A DNA stretch of 64,000 bases from Solimicrobium silvestre (GCF_002976435.1 NZ_PUGF01000013.1:62001-126000), one strand, 5' to 3'; positions 17,913-27,327 are shown, numbered from the stretch's first letter. Notes: generated by a model from the letters alone, not told the origin. Made by a program: numbers and translations.

Positions 17913-18167
17913 GTGCGAAACTTTACTGGATTTGCTTCTTATTCAAGAATTTGCAGAATACTTTCACTTATGGAGCCGCAGGTTCTGGAGCGCATGGTTG
18001 AACCATTTTTTAAGACCCAAATGGGGCAAGGCACCAATGGACTTGGGATGACAATCGCCTACAATATTGTCACGGGTATATTCGGCGGGCAGATCAACGT
18101 AAAGATGGCATCGCCACGTGGCACCATTATTGAAATCATCGTACCCAAAGTGGTTCTAACGCCTTAG
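17913..18167 (+). pseudogene. C-terminal fragment of a sensor histidine kinase
   Basis: The frame carries LSLMEPQVLERMVEPFF, KTQMGQGTNGLGMTIAYNI and a final SPRGTIIEIIVP. This is the end of a HATPase_c domain: the F-box (EPFF), G2-box (GxGLGM) and closing beta strand. The N-box and G1-box, the dimerisation helix and any sensor are missing, and upstream sequence gives no continuation. It is therefore a relic of a lost two-component kinase. It sits next to the DUF3309 pseudogene, marking a decayed spot between 17.5 and 18.2 kb. Confidence 0.8.
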
Positions 18168-18238
18168 CACGCGTGATACTAATTCGGCGCATAAGTTATT
18201 GCATTCCATTTATCTCCGGCTTGAAAATCAAACTAAAC

Positions 18239-19273
18239 TTATGTCAGCTTCATAAAAAATCGCAACATTTCAAAGCTGGCATCCGGTCCCTTTGGGTCAG
18301 TAAAATTACCGTCAACGCACCCACCAGACCAAGCATGACCCGCGCCATGAATTATCCATTTTTCAGCCAGGTCTGCGCCATTCGCATCCTTATAAATCGT
18401 GCGCGTATGGCTGTAATTTTTTTCGGACTCGTGATGACTGTGTTGCTTAAAAAATTCTTGCTGATGATGATACGCCATCAAGTCGATAGCGTTTTGCGCA
18501 TGGACTACCTGATCATTATCGCCATGAAAAATAATCAAAGGCTGAGTGATGCGTGGGGCTAATTCTTGCTCAGTTATTTCACTAGTTTGACCGGCCTGCT
18601 CAGAACCTGCTTTCATCGCTGCCAGCGCCGAAAAAATGTTGTTCACGCCACGATATAACAAACCTGAATGTACACCAATGGCAGCAAAAATATCCGCATA
18701 CACACTACCCACAATATAGGCCATTGCCGCGCCTGAAGATAGGCCGGCAATATACACTTTGCGTGAATTTATTGCATATTCCCTCATGATTTTTTTGGTC
18801 ATCCCGGCGATTACTGCAGGTTCACCCATGTTTCGATATTGATTGGCTGACTTAAACCAGTTCCAGCATTTATTTGCATTTGCCGCGCCCGATTGCGCTG
18901 GATACAGCACCATGAAACCGAGTTGTTCGGCATGCTCATTCATGCGCGTTCCAACAGAAAAAATTTCCGCATCTTGATTACAGCCATGCAGCATCACCAA
19001 TAACGACATGCCAGCATGGTGATTTGACGGGATAAATAAATGGTAACGCAAGCTGCCGGAAAAATTCGTGAAAGAATCATTTAAGAATTGGCTTTGGCCC
19101 AAGTCGTCTAACTCATTCTTGCGCCTCAGCACCGTGTTGAAAAATCGTTGCTTGAGTCCCAGAAACGTGCCCAAGAACCGCGCTGCTGGCTTATTCCATG
19201 TGCGTCGCCATATAATTTGCTTAGCGTCTTTCAAGTTGTACGGCAACTTGCTACTTAAGCTATCTTTCATCAT
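18239..19273 (-). CDS. PHB depolymerase-family esterase
   Basis: A 344-residue alpha/beta hydrolase of the extracellular polyhydroxybutyrate depolymerase/feruloyl esterase type. Signatures are LLVMLHGCNQDAEIF (oxyanion strand), YPAQSGAANANKCWNWF, the lipase box GLSSGAA (Ser179), and a late His in WIIHGAGHAWSGG with a preceding Asp in FHGDNDQVVH. The ending DPKGPDASFEMLRFF is also typical. No clear signal peptide: the first 60 residues are basic (WRRTWNKPAARFLG), so it may be cytoplasmic. Substrate could be a short-chain polyester or aromatic ester. Confidence 0.88.
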   Translation of the reverse strand: MMKDSLSSKLPYNLKDAKQIIWRRTWNKPAARFLGTFLGLKQRFFNTVLRRKNELDDLGQSQFLNDSFTNFSGSLRYHLFIPSNHHAGMSLLVMLHGCNQDAEIFSVGTRMNEHAEQLGFMVLYPAQSGAANANKCWNWFKSANQYRNMGEPAVIAGMTKKIMREYAINSRKVYIAGLSSGAAMAYIVGSVYADIFAAIGVHSGLLYRGVNNIFSALAAMKAGSEQAGQTSEITEQELAPRITQPLIIFHGDNDQVVHAQNAIDLMAYHHQQEFFKQHSHHESEKNYSHTRTIYKDANGADLAEKWIIHGAGHAWSGGCVDGNFTDPKGPDASFEMLRFFMKLT

Positions 19274-19392
19274 TTACCCCCAAAAGATATATCTAAATCA
19301 ATTAAGCCTCGTGCGGTTTATGCAGTATCACACATATTATGCTGCATTGCACAATAATGGCTTGCGGGAGTGAGACGGCAGCGAGAGCTGTA

Positions 19393-19434
19393 CTCAGAAT
19401 AAAAGATCGCCCAGAGATGATCTTTTACTCTGAG
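19393..19434. repeat. Long imperfect hairpin
   Basis: CTCAGA plus TAAAAGATC (19393-19408) pairs with GATCTTTTA plus TCTGAG (19419-19434): 15 base pairs with one A-C mismatch and a 10-base loop. It is in the gap upstream of the esterase gene and downstream of the small gene at 19535-19690 (minus strand), for which it could act as a terminator. Confidence 0.45.
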
Positions 19435-19534
19435 GCAAATTGCTGTTAAGAGAATAATCGCTGAGATAATCATCGCGCTCGAGGTTTCGGATGAACACGA
19501 GCTCACACTGTTCAAGCTCCGATCTTGCCGTTGA

Positions 19535-19690
19535 TCAGGTGATTTTTACATTCCGAATTTTTAGCTTTACCCTGCTATCAGCGATCAAATCCCATCCTAA
19601 GCGACGGCGTATTTCAGCCGTAGATGGCGGTGGTAACTTTTCAATCTGTCGTTCTTGCATATAAAAACGAATTTGTTCTTTTGTTGGCAT
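19535..19690 (-). CDS. Small conserved-looking basic protein
   Basis: A 51-residue frame too short for most ORF lists. ATG 19690 is preceded by GGAGGC at a good distance. The product starts MPTKEQIRFYMQERQIEKLP and has PPSTAEIRRRLGWDLI, then a basic tail ending KIRNVKIT. It is a helix-rich basic peptide; the PPSTAEIRRRLGW segment looks like a short DNA- or RNA-binding helix, but I recognise no family. It stands alone with a strong ribosome site, which is the main reason to believe it. Confidence 0.6.
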   Translation of the reverse strand: MPTKEQIRFYMQERQIEKLPPPSTAEIRRRLGWDLIADSRVKLKIRNVKIT

Positions 19691-19831
19691 GATAGCCTCC
19701 AATTTAGCTAACTAAAAATTGATCCACAAGCTCACTTTGCAGCACCGGGATATTTATAGTTAGCTTAATTGGTTGGATCAGCGAGTTCTATGCGTTAGCA
19801 CACATAAAAATAATAAATCACTTACGGTGTA

Positions 19832-20554
19832 TTAATCCACTCTTGGCACCAGCAACGCCAAATGATGTTCCTCTAAATAACACCATTCACCCTCTTCCAA
19901 ACCAAGCTCAGCCAGCGTTAAGTTACCAACGGCAACCCGCTGCAGCGCTGCACAATGGTTGCCTGCAGCGGCTAACATGCGCTTTACTTGATGATATTTA
20001 CCCTGCTCCAACACGATCTCGCACTGGTTTTCAGCTACTTTTTTGCAGACCAACGCCATCAGCGGCTCAGGTTCGTCGTGTAATTGCACGCCAGCTAATA
20101 ATTGCGCAACCAATTCATCGGTAACCGGCTCTTGGGTCGTTGCCAGATACACTTTAGGAACATGGCGTTTAGGGGAAGATTGCGCATGAATGAACGCGCC
20201 GTCGTCCGACATCAACAACAAGCCAGTCGTGTCATGATCCAACCGCCCGACGGGCTGCACGTCACGCCAACTGCATTGCTCGGATAATAAAGTGAGTACG
20301 CCTGGGTGATGGCTAGGCTTGCGCGAACATTCAAAATTGGCGGGCTTATTGAGCGCAATATAAACGTGCTCACGATAACGCCACACTTCATCAAACAGCT
20401 CAAATTCCAAGCCGGTCGGATCAAAACTAGTGCGGTAATCGGTAATTACTTGTCCGCCGATGCGAATTTCGCCATCAGCAATTAAGCTCCGGCACCATTT
20501 TCTGGTACCAAAGCCCTGCGATTGCAGGATACGGTCTAGGGTTAATTTAGTCAT
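19832..20554 (-). CDS. rsuA: RsuA/RluE-type rRNA pseudouridine synthase
   Basis: A 240-residue enzyme beginning MTKLTLDRILQSQGFGTRKW at ATG 20554; the frame extends upstream to a TTG at 20590 but that segment is not family-like. The first 60 residues form an S4 RNA-binding domain, followed by the catalytic domain with PVGRLDHDTTGLLL, whose Asp is the family nucleophile, and KYHQVKRMLAAAGNH. The expected reaction is conversion of a uridine in 16S rRNA to pseudouridine (position 516 for RsuA). RsuA and its close paralogue RluE are hard to separate by eye. Confidence 0.88.
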   Translation of the reverse strand: MTKLTLDRILQSQGFGTRKWCRSLIADGEIRIGGQVITDYRTSFDPTGLEFELFDEVWRYREHVYIALNKPANFECSRKPSHHPGVLTLLSEQCSWRDVQPVGRLDHDTTGLLLMSDDGAFIHAQSSPKRHVPKVYLATTQEPVTDELVAQLLAGVQLHDEPEPLMALVCKKVAENQCEIVLEQGKYHQVKRMLAAAGNHCAALQRVAVGNLTLAELGLEEGEWCYLEEHHLALLVPRVD

Positions 20555-20734
20555 GGGGCGAACTTTAGCAGATGCATAGAGTGCCGCCAAGTAATCTGGG
20601 AGTGGTTTTAATCTAGCAAATACGCATTCTTATTATTTATTCACTAGTCGAATACGCAATTTTAAATAAGCCAGACAAGCCATTAATCGTCGAAATAAAG
20701 GGGTAAATTCTCATAAAAAATAAACCAAGCTAAA

Positions 20735-21940
20735 TCAAGCCAACGCCACACCTTCTTCGTCACTATATTCCGGCACTGCAGCCGATATTGGTTTGCCGGC
20801 AAACACTTGATTTCGGCCATTATTTTTAGCTTGATACAAAGCTTGATCGGCCTTGGCAACCAACTCTTCAAAACTTTGCTGTACGCCTTGACGCTCTGCT
20901 ACGCCAATACTGACGCTGAATTGGCGCGGCAGTTCTGGTAGAGCCATATCAGCGATTGCGGCGCGTATCCGTTCCGCCACTTCACAAGCGTGTTTTAAAC
21001 TGGTGTCTGGCAACATTACCAAGAATTCTTCCCCGCCATAGCGCGCCAAGATATCTTCGATCCGCAACCCTGCTTGAATTTTATTCGCCATCGCCACCAA
21101 AACGGCGTCACCAATAGTGTGGCCAAACGTGTCGTTAATATTCTTAAAATGATCTGCGTCGATCATTAAAACGCTAATTAATGTACCGCGCCGATTACTG
21201 CGGGCAATGTCGCGTTCCGCCATTTTAGCCAGAGCGCGCCGGTTAAAGGCATTGGTAAGAGGATCACGCGTTGCTTGTTGCTTCAATTCCATTTGCAAAC
21301 GATGGCTGGTAATAACCAGCAACATAAATGTTTGCGCAAAACTTAACACCATGTTGACGATTAAAGCGCCGCTGTGCCACATGGAATTTTGTAGGGGATT
21401 ACTTAAATCGGCTGGAGACGCGCCGAGTAAATGAATATATACGCTAATTAAATAAGCGCCGCTCATCACCGCAACCAACAACAAACTAGCGCGTAATTCG
21501 TCGCGTTGCGCGGTATAGCAGCAGTAAATCGAATAGCCGTAAAAAATGCTGGCGGCGATGGTAAATAAAACAATTCCGCCCACGCCTTGCATACCAACAA
21601 CATAGGCCAGTAAATAAGCCAGGTAGAAGATGCCGCAAATTATCTGAAACAGACGCCGCATAGGGCGCTTCCCGGAAACCAGCGCCACACCAAAGGCTAT
21701 ATGCATCGTGCCCCAGATGATGAGCAAATAAGATAACGTGGAAAGTAAGGCTGGCGCAACGATTTCGCTCACGACCACTAAACACAATCCCAATGCAACC
21801 AGCGCATTACCGCGCGCCCATTCAGCAACATAGCTCGAATTATTATGTACTTGACGCACGTAAAACATGAGCAAGGCTTGAGTAATACTCAGCACAGCAA
21901 GCACTAAATAAATGGTGCGTACATCTAAATTTACAAACAT
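20735..21940 (-). CDS. Membrane-anchored diguanylate cyclase
   Basis: A 401-residue protein. Residues about 5-215 hold six or seven hydrophobic segments, an integral-membrane sensor of unknown ligand. A GGDEF domain follows with TRDPLTNAFNRRALAK, DADHFKNINDTFGH and the active GGEEF motif at about 302-306; RIED five residues before it forms an inhibitory I-site. It should make cyclic-di-GMP at the inner membrane. No EAL domain. The last 20 residues (EYSDEEGVALA) are acidic. Stands alone, divergent from ahpC. Confidence 0.93.
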   Translation of the reverse strand: MFVNLDVRTIYLVLAVLSITQALLMFYVRQVHNNSSYVAEWARGNALVALGLCLVVVSEIVAPALLSTLSYLLIIWGTMHIAFGVALVSGKRPMRRLFQIICGIFYLAYLLAYVVGMQGVGGIVLFTIAASIFYGYSIYCCYTAQRDELRASLLLVAVMSGAYLISVYIHLLGASPADLSNPLQNSMWHSGALIVNMVLSFAQTFMLLVITSHRLQMELKQQATRDPLTNAFNRRALAKMAERDIARSNRRGTLISVLMIDADHFKNINDTFGHTIGDAVLVAMANKIQAGLRIEDILARYGGEEFLVMLPDTSLKHACEVAERIRAAIADMALPELPRQFSVSIGVAERQGVQQSFEELVAKADQALYQAKNNGRNQVFAGKPISAAVPEYSDEEGVALA

Positions 21941-22108
21941 CTACTTGCCTCCACACATCACGGAATTGTTATGACGCGCGATTACCATACAGCTATGTCA
22001 CCTAATAATTTGAACTTCTAAATTACGCCACATAATACGCGATTGATTTTTCCTCGCGACAACTACTTTATGAAATTCAACATTTTTACAAATATTTATA
22101 AGAAACAC

Positions 22109-22120
22109 ACTATCGATAGT
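22109..22120. promoter_or_regulatory. Palindrome upstream of ahpC, candidate OxyR-type half sites
   Basis: ACTATCGATAGT is a perfect 12-bp palindrome about 100 bases before the ahpC start. It holds CTAT and ATAG, the tetrads that recur in OxyR binding sites, but the usual spacing (ATAG-N7-CTAT units) is not met. A regulator of peroxide response is a guess based on the gene it precedes. Confidence 0.35.
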
Positions 22121-22217
22121 TAAAAACAATCAACTCAATTCAATTAATCAATTTTACTAATTTAGCCGAATGTCCTACTATTCTTACTCCTCACCACAAC
22201 TTGAAAAGGAATTCATC

Positions 22218-22781
22218 ATGTCTTTAATTAACACTGAAATCAAACCATTCAATGCAACCGCATACCACAATGGCAAATTCGTTCCAGTTAGTAATGAAAC
22301 ATTAAAAGGTAAATGGTCTGTTTTTGTATTTTATCCAGCCGATTTCACCTTTGTTTGCCCGACTGAATTGGGTGACTTAGCAGATCATTATGCTGAATTC
22401 CAAAAACTGGGCGTAGAAATCTACAGCGTTTCAACTGACACGCATTTCGCCCACAAAGCATGGCACGACACTTCCGACACTATCCGCAAAATTAACTACC
22501 CAATGGTGGCTGATCCAACTTTGGCGTTGTCACGCAATTTTGAAGTGCTGATTGAAGAAGAAGGTTTGGCTCTGCGCGGTACTTTTGTTGTGAACCCTGA
22601 AGGCCACATTAAAGTAATGGAAGTGCATGACAACGGTATTGGTCGCGACGCTAAAGAATTGCTGCGTAAAGTACAAGCTGCTCAATACGTTGCCAGCCAT
22701 CCAAACGAAGTTTGCCCAGCTAAATGGACACCAGGCGCGCATACATTAACGCCTTCATTAGATTTGATCGGTAAGATTTAA
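22218..22781 (+). CDS. ahpC: Alkyl hydroperoxide reductase, peroxiredoxin subunit
   Basis: A 187-residue typical 2-Cys peroxiredoxin, exactly the length of E. coli AhpC. ATG 22218 follows AAAAGGA; a frame extension to 22170 lacks family resemblance. Peroxidatic Cys47 is in FVCPTE, and the resolving Cys near 166 is in [10 protein letters not shown]. GGxG and YF structural segments linked to over-oxidation sensitivity were not checked. It reduces hydrogen peroxide, organic hydroperoxides and peroxynitrite in the cytoplasm and is recycled by AhpF, encoded 125 bases downstream. Confidence 0.98.
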   Translation: MSLINTEIKPFNATAYHNGKFVPVSNETLKGKWSVFVFYPADFTFVCPTELGDLADHYAEFQKLGVEIYSVSTDTHFAHKAWHDTSDTIRKINYPMVADPTLALSRNFEVLIEEEGLALRGTFVVNPEGHIKVMEVHDNGIGRDAKELLRKVQAAQYVASHPNEVCPAKWTPGAHTLTPSLDLIGKI

Positions 22782-22845
22782 TCAGTAAAGTTTGATCTGT
22801 AAAACGCAATCTCGCAGCAAGATGTAATTAAGTAGCGCGATGAAA

Positions 22846-22869
22846 TGGGCATGCAGCACTGCATGCCCA
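22846..22869 (+). promoter_or_regulatory. Intercistronic hairpin between ahpC and ahpF
   Basis: TGGGCATGCA at 22846-22855 pairs with TGCATGCCCA at 22860-22869 (10 perfect base pairs, GCAC loop). It is GC-rich but lacks a T-run, so it fits an RNA-processing or partial-termination element that gives more ahpC than ahpF message. Confidence 0.5.
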
Positions 22870-22905
22870 GCAACCCCGCAGGACTAGTAAAAAAAGGAGC
22901 ACATT

Positions 22906-24471
22906 ATGTTAGATAGCACTCTGAAGACTCAATTAAAAGCGTATCTGGAAAAAGTAACGCAACCTATCGAGCTAGTGGCAACCCTTGATAACAGCGATGT
23001 TTCACGCGACATGCGTGCTTTGCTCGACGACATTGTGAGTTTATCCAACCAAATTACGCTAACGATAAGCACTGACGCCACCCTGCGCGCACCGTCGTTT
23101 AGCATTAACCGCCTGCATAAAGAACAAGGCGAAGTCGGCATCCGCTTTGCCGGCATCCCGATGGGGCATGAATTTACCTCGCTGGTATTAGCCTTGCTGC
23201 AAACCGGCGGACATCCACCTAAAGTGGATACGGCTGTGATTGAACAAATTGTGCAATTGGATGGCGACTATCAGTTTGAAACCTATATTTCCTTAACCTG
23301 CCAAAACTGTCCGGAAGTGGTGCAGTCATTAAACTTGATGGCGGTATTAAATCCACGGATACGTTCGGTTGTGATTGATGGCGCGTTATTTCAAGAGGAA
23401 GTGGAACAACGCCAGGTTATGGCCGTGCCAACCATTTTCTTAAACGGTAAAGTTTTTGATCAGGGCCGCCTCAGTATCGAAGAAATTTTAGCTAAATTAG
23501 ACAGCGGCCTAGAAAAACGCACTGCTGAAAAACTTGATGCGAGCGCATCGTATGATGTATTAGTCGTCGGCGGTGGCCCGGCCGGTGCTGCAGCTGCTAT
23601 TTATTCAGCCCGCAAAGGCATACGCACCGGCGTGGTCGGTGAGCGTTTTGGCGGTCAGGTATTAGATACGATGTCGATTGAAAATTTTATTTCAGTCACT
23701 GAAACCGAAGGGCCTAAATTTGCCGCCGCATTAGAGCAGCACGTTAAAACCTATGACGTTGACATCATCAATTTGCAGCGCGCTGAAAAACTCATTCCAG
23801 CCAGCGCAGCTAATCCACTGACTGAAATCAAATTAGCCAGCGGTGCGACCTTAAAAGCAAAAACCGTGATCATCGCCACCGGCGCACGCTGGCGTGAGAT
23901 CAACGTGCCGGGAGAACGTGAATATCGCAACCATGGCGTCGCATATTGCCCGCACTGCGATGGCCCGTTATTTAAAGGCAAGCGCGTGGCAGTAATCGGC
24001 GGCGGTAATTCCGGCGTAGAAGCCGCGATTGATTTGGCAGGTCTGGTTAGCCACGTAACGCTCTTGGAATTTGGCGCAGAATTACGCGCTGACGAAGTAT
24101 TACAGCGTAAATTACGTAGCTTAACTAACGTCACCGTTCATACCAGCGCACAAACCACTGAAGTAAAAGGCGACGGTAAAAAAGTAAACGGTATTGATTT
24201 TAAAGACCTAACTTCCGGCGAATTAAAACATGTCGAACTCGAGGGTGTTTTTGTGCAAATTGGCTTAGTGCCGAACACCGAATGGCTCAAGGGTACGCTG
24301 GAATTATCACGGCACGGCGAAATCATTGTTGATGCACGCGGCCAAACTTCGTTACCGGGCGTGTTTGCAGCAGGCGACGTCACCACTGTACCGTTTAAGC
24401 AAATTGTGATCGCGGTTGGTGAAGGTGCTAAAGCGGCATTATCAGCGTTCGATCATTTGATACGGTCTTAA
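22906..24471 (+). CDS. ahpF: Alkyl hydroperoxide reductase, flavoprotein subunit
   Basis: A 521-residue AhpF of normal length. Residues 1-200 form the two thioredoxin-like N-terminal folds, with redox pair CQNC at 132-135. The FAD site [19 protein letters not shown] follows near 220, and the thioredoxin-reductase pair CPHC is at 348-351, with the NAD(P)H Rossmann site [12 protein letters not shown] just after. It passes electrons from NADH through FAD and both disulfides to AhpC. AAAAAGGAGC precedes the ATG. A strong terminator ends the unit. Confidence 0.98.
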   Translation: MLDSTLKTQLKAYLEKVTQPIELVATLDNSDVSRDMRALLDDIVSLSNQITLTISTDATLRAPSFSINRLHKEQGEVGIRFAGIPMGHEFTSLVLALLQTGGHPPKVDTAVIEQIVQLDGDYQFETYISLTCQNCPEVVQSLNLMAVLNPRIRSVVIDGALFQEEVEQRQVMAVPTIFLNGKVFDQGRLSIEEILAKLDSGLEKRTAEKLDASASYDVLVVGGGPAGAAAAIYSARKGIRTGVVGERFGGQVLDTMSIENFISVTETEGPKFAAALEQHVKTYDVDIINLQRAEKLIPASAANPLTEIKLASGATLKAKTVIIATGARWREINVPGEREYRNHGVAYCPHCDGPLFKGKRVAVIGGGNSGVEAAIDLAGLVSHVTLLEFGAELRADEVLQRKLRSLTNVTVHTSAQTTEVKGDGKKVNGIDFKDLTSGELKHVELEGVFVQIGLVPNTEWLKGTLELSRHGEIIVDARGQTSLPGVFAAGDVTTVPFKQIVIAVGEGAKAALSAFDHLIRS

Positions 24472-24490
24472 AATGCGGTCTTAGTAGCAT

Positions 24491-24551
24491 GTGAGCTTAT
24501 TGCTCACTCAGCCAAAGCCCCTCTTACTTTTCATCAGTAAGAGGGGCTTTT
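24491..24551 (+). terminator. Rho-independent terminator after ahpF
   Basis: AAAGCCCCTCTTAC (24514-24527) pairs with GTAAGAGGGGCTTT (24537-24550) and is followed by T-rich sequence: a textbook terminator with a 14-bp stem. A smaller hairpin, GTGAGC with GCTCAC (24491-24507), stands just before it. Confidence 0.95.
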
Positions 24552-24577
24552 AGTTTATATGGCCAAGCTCCTAAAAA

Positions 24578-24595
24578 ATGCCCTATTTAGGGTAT
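24578..24595. promoter_or_regulatory. ATGCCC-TATTTA-GGGTAT inverted motif upstream of the Pmp3-type gene
   Basis: A near-palindrome 79 bases before the next gene. Almost the same motif occurs at 39944-39961, 73 bases before the slipin gene, so it may be a shared operator or an element next to a promoter. The function is not known. Confidence 0.4.
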
Positions 24596-24674
24596 AGACA
24601 AACAATGAGTATTACCTCACACTCACCGGCGATTCTCAATAGAACGTCAACAAACTCACTAAAAGGTTCTGACT

Positions 24675-24869
24675 ATGCGCTTACTTATTTCCCTGATACT
24701 CCCTTGGCTCACCTTCTTCACAATCGGCCGCCCGATTGCAGGCATTATCTGCCTTCTTTTGCAAATAACCCTCATCGGCTGGATTCCTGCAACGATTTGG
24801 TCGGTGTATGCATTAAGCCAATATACGACCGATAAGAAGATTGAAAAAGCGTTAGCGCAACGGGGTTAA
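24675..24869 (+). CDS. YqaE/Pmp3-family small membrane protein
   Basis: A 64-residue protein with two hydrophobic helices (LLISLILPWLTFFTI; GIICLLLQITLIGWIPATIW) and a polar tail YTTDKKIEKALAQRG. This is the layout of the YqaE/Pmp3 family, whose yeast member affects membrane potential and salt tolerance. Bacterial roles are little known. The gene has its own upstream inverted motif and follows the ahpF terminator, so it is probably transcribed alone. Confidence 0.88.
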   Translation: MRLLISLILPWLTFFTIGRPIAGIICLLLQITLIGWIPATIWSVYALSQYTTDKKIEKALAQRG

Positions 24870-25000
24870 TCTGTAACCGACTCATCAATCATGCGTTACC
24901 GGGTAATTATCAATAATTAATTCAGTATCATCAAAAACGATTGGACTAGTGCCTTAACTAACCCAATCGTTTTTTAGCAAACTATGAAATGCTTAGGGCA

Positions 25001-25897
25001 TTAACTGCATTGGTAATACTCATTCAGCACCGCAACAAACTGCTGCGCAAAAGTATGCACATCCCCCGGCCAACGTCCAGAAACATACGTCCCGTCACGC
25101 ACCACCCATGCAGCTTGTGAATTATTAAGTCGATCGCGCACCAACCCGCTGGTTTTCAGAAAGTGGTGCTGGGTACCCTTGGGTACATCCAAAAAATCGC
25201 CCTCTTTTGCCAATGCACGTTTTATTTCTTGCTCGACACTCCAATAACCGACCGCCTCATTGCCTGATTCTAAATAAGTGCGGTAATAATTAGGGTCCCA
25301 AAAACGAGCCAGGTATTTGGTTAAATTCCACGCCGAGCTCTCCAGCTTCCAAGTAAGTGCCGTGGTCTTTTTCCCATACAGTGCCGATTTATTAGTCTTC
25401 TTGGAAATCGATCGCGCTGCCAATAAAACTCCGTGACAAATAGCGGCAATTGGTTTGTGTTGTCCTGTCGCGTCGCATGTGTCGAAAAAATCGGCGACAA
25501 AGTTCTGCAGCCTGGCATTTTCAAGATAAGGCTTCATGCCTTGCGCATGACCGCCGGGAAGTACTAACGCATCGTAATCAGCAACAGCCAGCTCTTCAAA
25601 ACGCTTGGGTTTTAAAAATCGGGCATCTGCTTCTAATTCGCGATAAGCCTCTCGACCAAAATGATCTGCCCGCAGAAACAACCCCACCAAACGAATCTTA
25701 TTGAGCAAAGGGATCCAGCCCCAAGGGTCGAGGCCCTGCCCGCTAATCATCAGCGGGTCTGCATAGCCGCGCTTACCATCCACAGTAGCGAAGTCAATTT
25801 CACAACCGGCGTCGCGCAGTATTCGCCATGTCACCGCTACTTCAGTGGGATCAAAGTCATGCTGAGGAAGTGGAATAATGATGTGGCGCTTTTCCAT
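25001..25897 (-). CDS. DJ-1/PfpI-family type 1 glutamine amidotransferase-like protein
   Basis: A 298-residue protein, longer than basic DJ-1 members, resembling the Hsp31/GATase1-like group. The core reads PLPQHDFDPTEVAVTWRILR, ADHFGREAYRELEADARFL and the nucleophile elbow AAICHGVLLAA (Cys154). Such proteins act as glyoxalases, chaperones or peptidases. The Cys is present; the complete triad cannot be judged by eye. Only two bases separate it from the upstream Fsr-like exporter gene, so they form an operon, perhaps for reactive carbonyl or toxic compound handling. Confidence 0.88.
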   Translation of the reverse strand: MEKRHIIIPLPQHDFDPTEVAVTWRILRDAGCEIDFATVDGKRGYADPLMISGQGLDPWGWIPLLNKIRLVGLFLRADHFGREAYRELEADARFLKPKRFEELAVADYDALVLPGGHAQGMKPYLENARLQNFVADFFDTCDATGQHKPIAAICHGVLLAARSISKKTNKSALYGKKTTALTWKLESSAWNLTKYLARFWDPNYYRTYLESGNEAVGYWSVEQEIKRALAKEGDFLDVPKGTQHHFLKTSGLVRDRLNNSQAAWVVRDGTYVSGRWPGDVHTFAQQFVAVLNEYYQCS

Positions 25898-25899
25898 GT

Positions 25900-27138
25900 T
25901 CAGATCTGCATCAGTTGTCGCCGCTGTCTATCCAGGTCAGGTAAAAATGCAGCCAGTAATCCAATCAATGGCAGGAAAGAACAGACGTGATACACGTAAT
26001 TAATGTCGGTCATATCAGCTAATTTGCCGAGTGCCGCCGCGCCAAGTCCGCCCATGCCGAAAGCAAAACCAAAGAACAGACCGGATACTGTGCCGACTTT
26101 TCCGGGTACGAGTTCTTGTGCAAAAACCAAAATGGCAGAGAACGCGGACGACAAAATCAATCCAATAATTACTGTCAACACGCCAGTCCAAAACAGATCT
26201 GCATAAGGCAGCATTAAGGTAAACGGCGCGACACCTAAAATCGACACCCAAATCACCAGCTTACGGCCAATCCGGTCACCAATTGGCCCGCCTAACAGAG
26301 AGCCGGCAGCGACTGAAAACAAAAATATGAATAAATGAATCTGCGCCGCTTGTACTGATAAGTGAAATTTACTGATCAGATAAAACGTGAAATAACTAGA
26401 CATGCTCGCCATGTAAAAATATTTTGAAAAAATTAACGTCAACAAAATGCTAATTGAAAAAATAATTTTCTTACGTGGCAAAACAAGTTGCTGATGCTGG
26501 GCTTTGGCCGGTTTGTTTTTAATTTCCAAACGCTTGCGCTTGTACCAGTTACCGATCTGCAATAACACTACAATCGCTAATAAGGCGGCTAGTGAGAACC
26601 AGGCAATACTTGATTGTCCGTGCGGAATAATAATATTGGCTGCCAGCAATGGCCCCATCGAGCTACCCGCATTACCGCCCACCTGAAAAATCGATTGCGC
26701 CAAACCGTGCTGCCCACCAGAAGCCATACGCGCAACCCGCGAAGATTCGGGATGAAAAATCGATGAGCCAGTACCCACTAAGGCCGCAGCCAATAGCACC
26801 ATGCCGTAATTAGGCGCAACGGATAAGAGTAATAAACCAACCAGCGTGCATCCCATGCCCAGTGCCAGAGAGTACGGTTTAGGGTGTTTGTCGGTATAAA
26901 TACCGACCAGCGGTTGCAAGATGGATGCAGTCAGCTGATAAGTCAGCGTGATTAAACCAATCTGCGCAAAATTAAGGTGAAAATCGCCTTTTAATAAGGG
27001 ATAAATAGACAGTATCAGCGACTGAATCATGTCATTTAAGAAATGCGCAAAACTAATTGCACCTAAAACACGGAAACCGGTTTTTTCGTTGTCGTGTGCA
27101 CTTTTGGTGGGGGAAAGCTGATCGATGGCAGTTTGCAT
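25900..27138 (-). CDS. fsr: MFS exporter, fosmidomycin-resistance (Fsr) type
   Basis: A 412-residue major facilitator protein with 12 predicted helices. Family signatures include FAHFLNDMIQSLILSIYPLL near residue 30, TGSSIFHPESSRVARMASGG near 120 and the repeated QVGGNAGSSMGP. These are typical of Fsr-like exporters and less so of sugar transporters. It probably exports a small toxic molecule across the inner membrane; fosmidomycin resistance is the namesake function and need not be the natural one. First gene of a two-gene operon with the DJ-1-type gene. Confidence 0.9.
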   Translation of the reverse strand: MQTAIDQLSPTKSAHDNEKTGFRVLGAISFAHFLNDMIQSLILSIYPLLKGDFHLNFAQIGLITLTYQLTASILQPLVGIYTDKHPKPYSLALGMGCTLVGLLLLSVAPNYGMVLLAAALVGTGSSIFHPESSRVARMASGGQHGLAQSIFQVGGNAGSSMGPLLAANIIIPHGQSSIAWFSLAALLAIVVLLQIGNWYKRKRLEIKNKPAKAQHQQLVLPRKKIIFSISILLTLIFSKYFYMASMSSYFTFYLISKFHLSVQAAQIHLFIFLFSVAAGSLLGGPIGDRIGRKLVIWVSILGVAPFTLMLPYADLFWTGVLTVIIGLILSSAFSAILVFAQELVPGKVGTVSGLFFGFAFGMGGLGAAALGKLADMTDINYVYHVCSFLPLIGLLAAFLPDLDRQRRQLMQI

Positions 27139-27264
27139 AGGGATGTCTTAAAAATGAAGCAGTGAGTGTGTTTATCTACGTGATGAGATAAAGAACTGTT
27201 TCAAAATAGAAAGACATATTTTATCGTGATTCCGAAAATCAGGTTGACGACCAAGCGAAATGCG

Positions 27265-27299
27265 GTAGCTAGCGTGCCTGAATACAGGTTGCTAGCTAC
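27265..27299. terminator. Hairpin between the POT operon end and the exporter promoter
   Basis: GTAGCTAGC (27265-27273) pairs with GCTAGCTAC (27291-27299), and CCTG with CAGG forms an inner stem. It lies 29 bases after the stop of the POT transporter gene (minus strand). There is no long T-run, so intrinsic termination is uncertain. Confidence 0.45.
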
Positions 27300-27327
27300 T
27301 TATTTACGAGGGGAATTACTAAACAAA

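Noticed and set aside
24578-24835. 85-codon plus-strand frame overlapping the Pmp3-type gene
   Set aside because: It has no ribosome site, and the overlapping 64-residue frame has two clear membrane helices and fits a known family.
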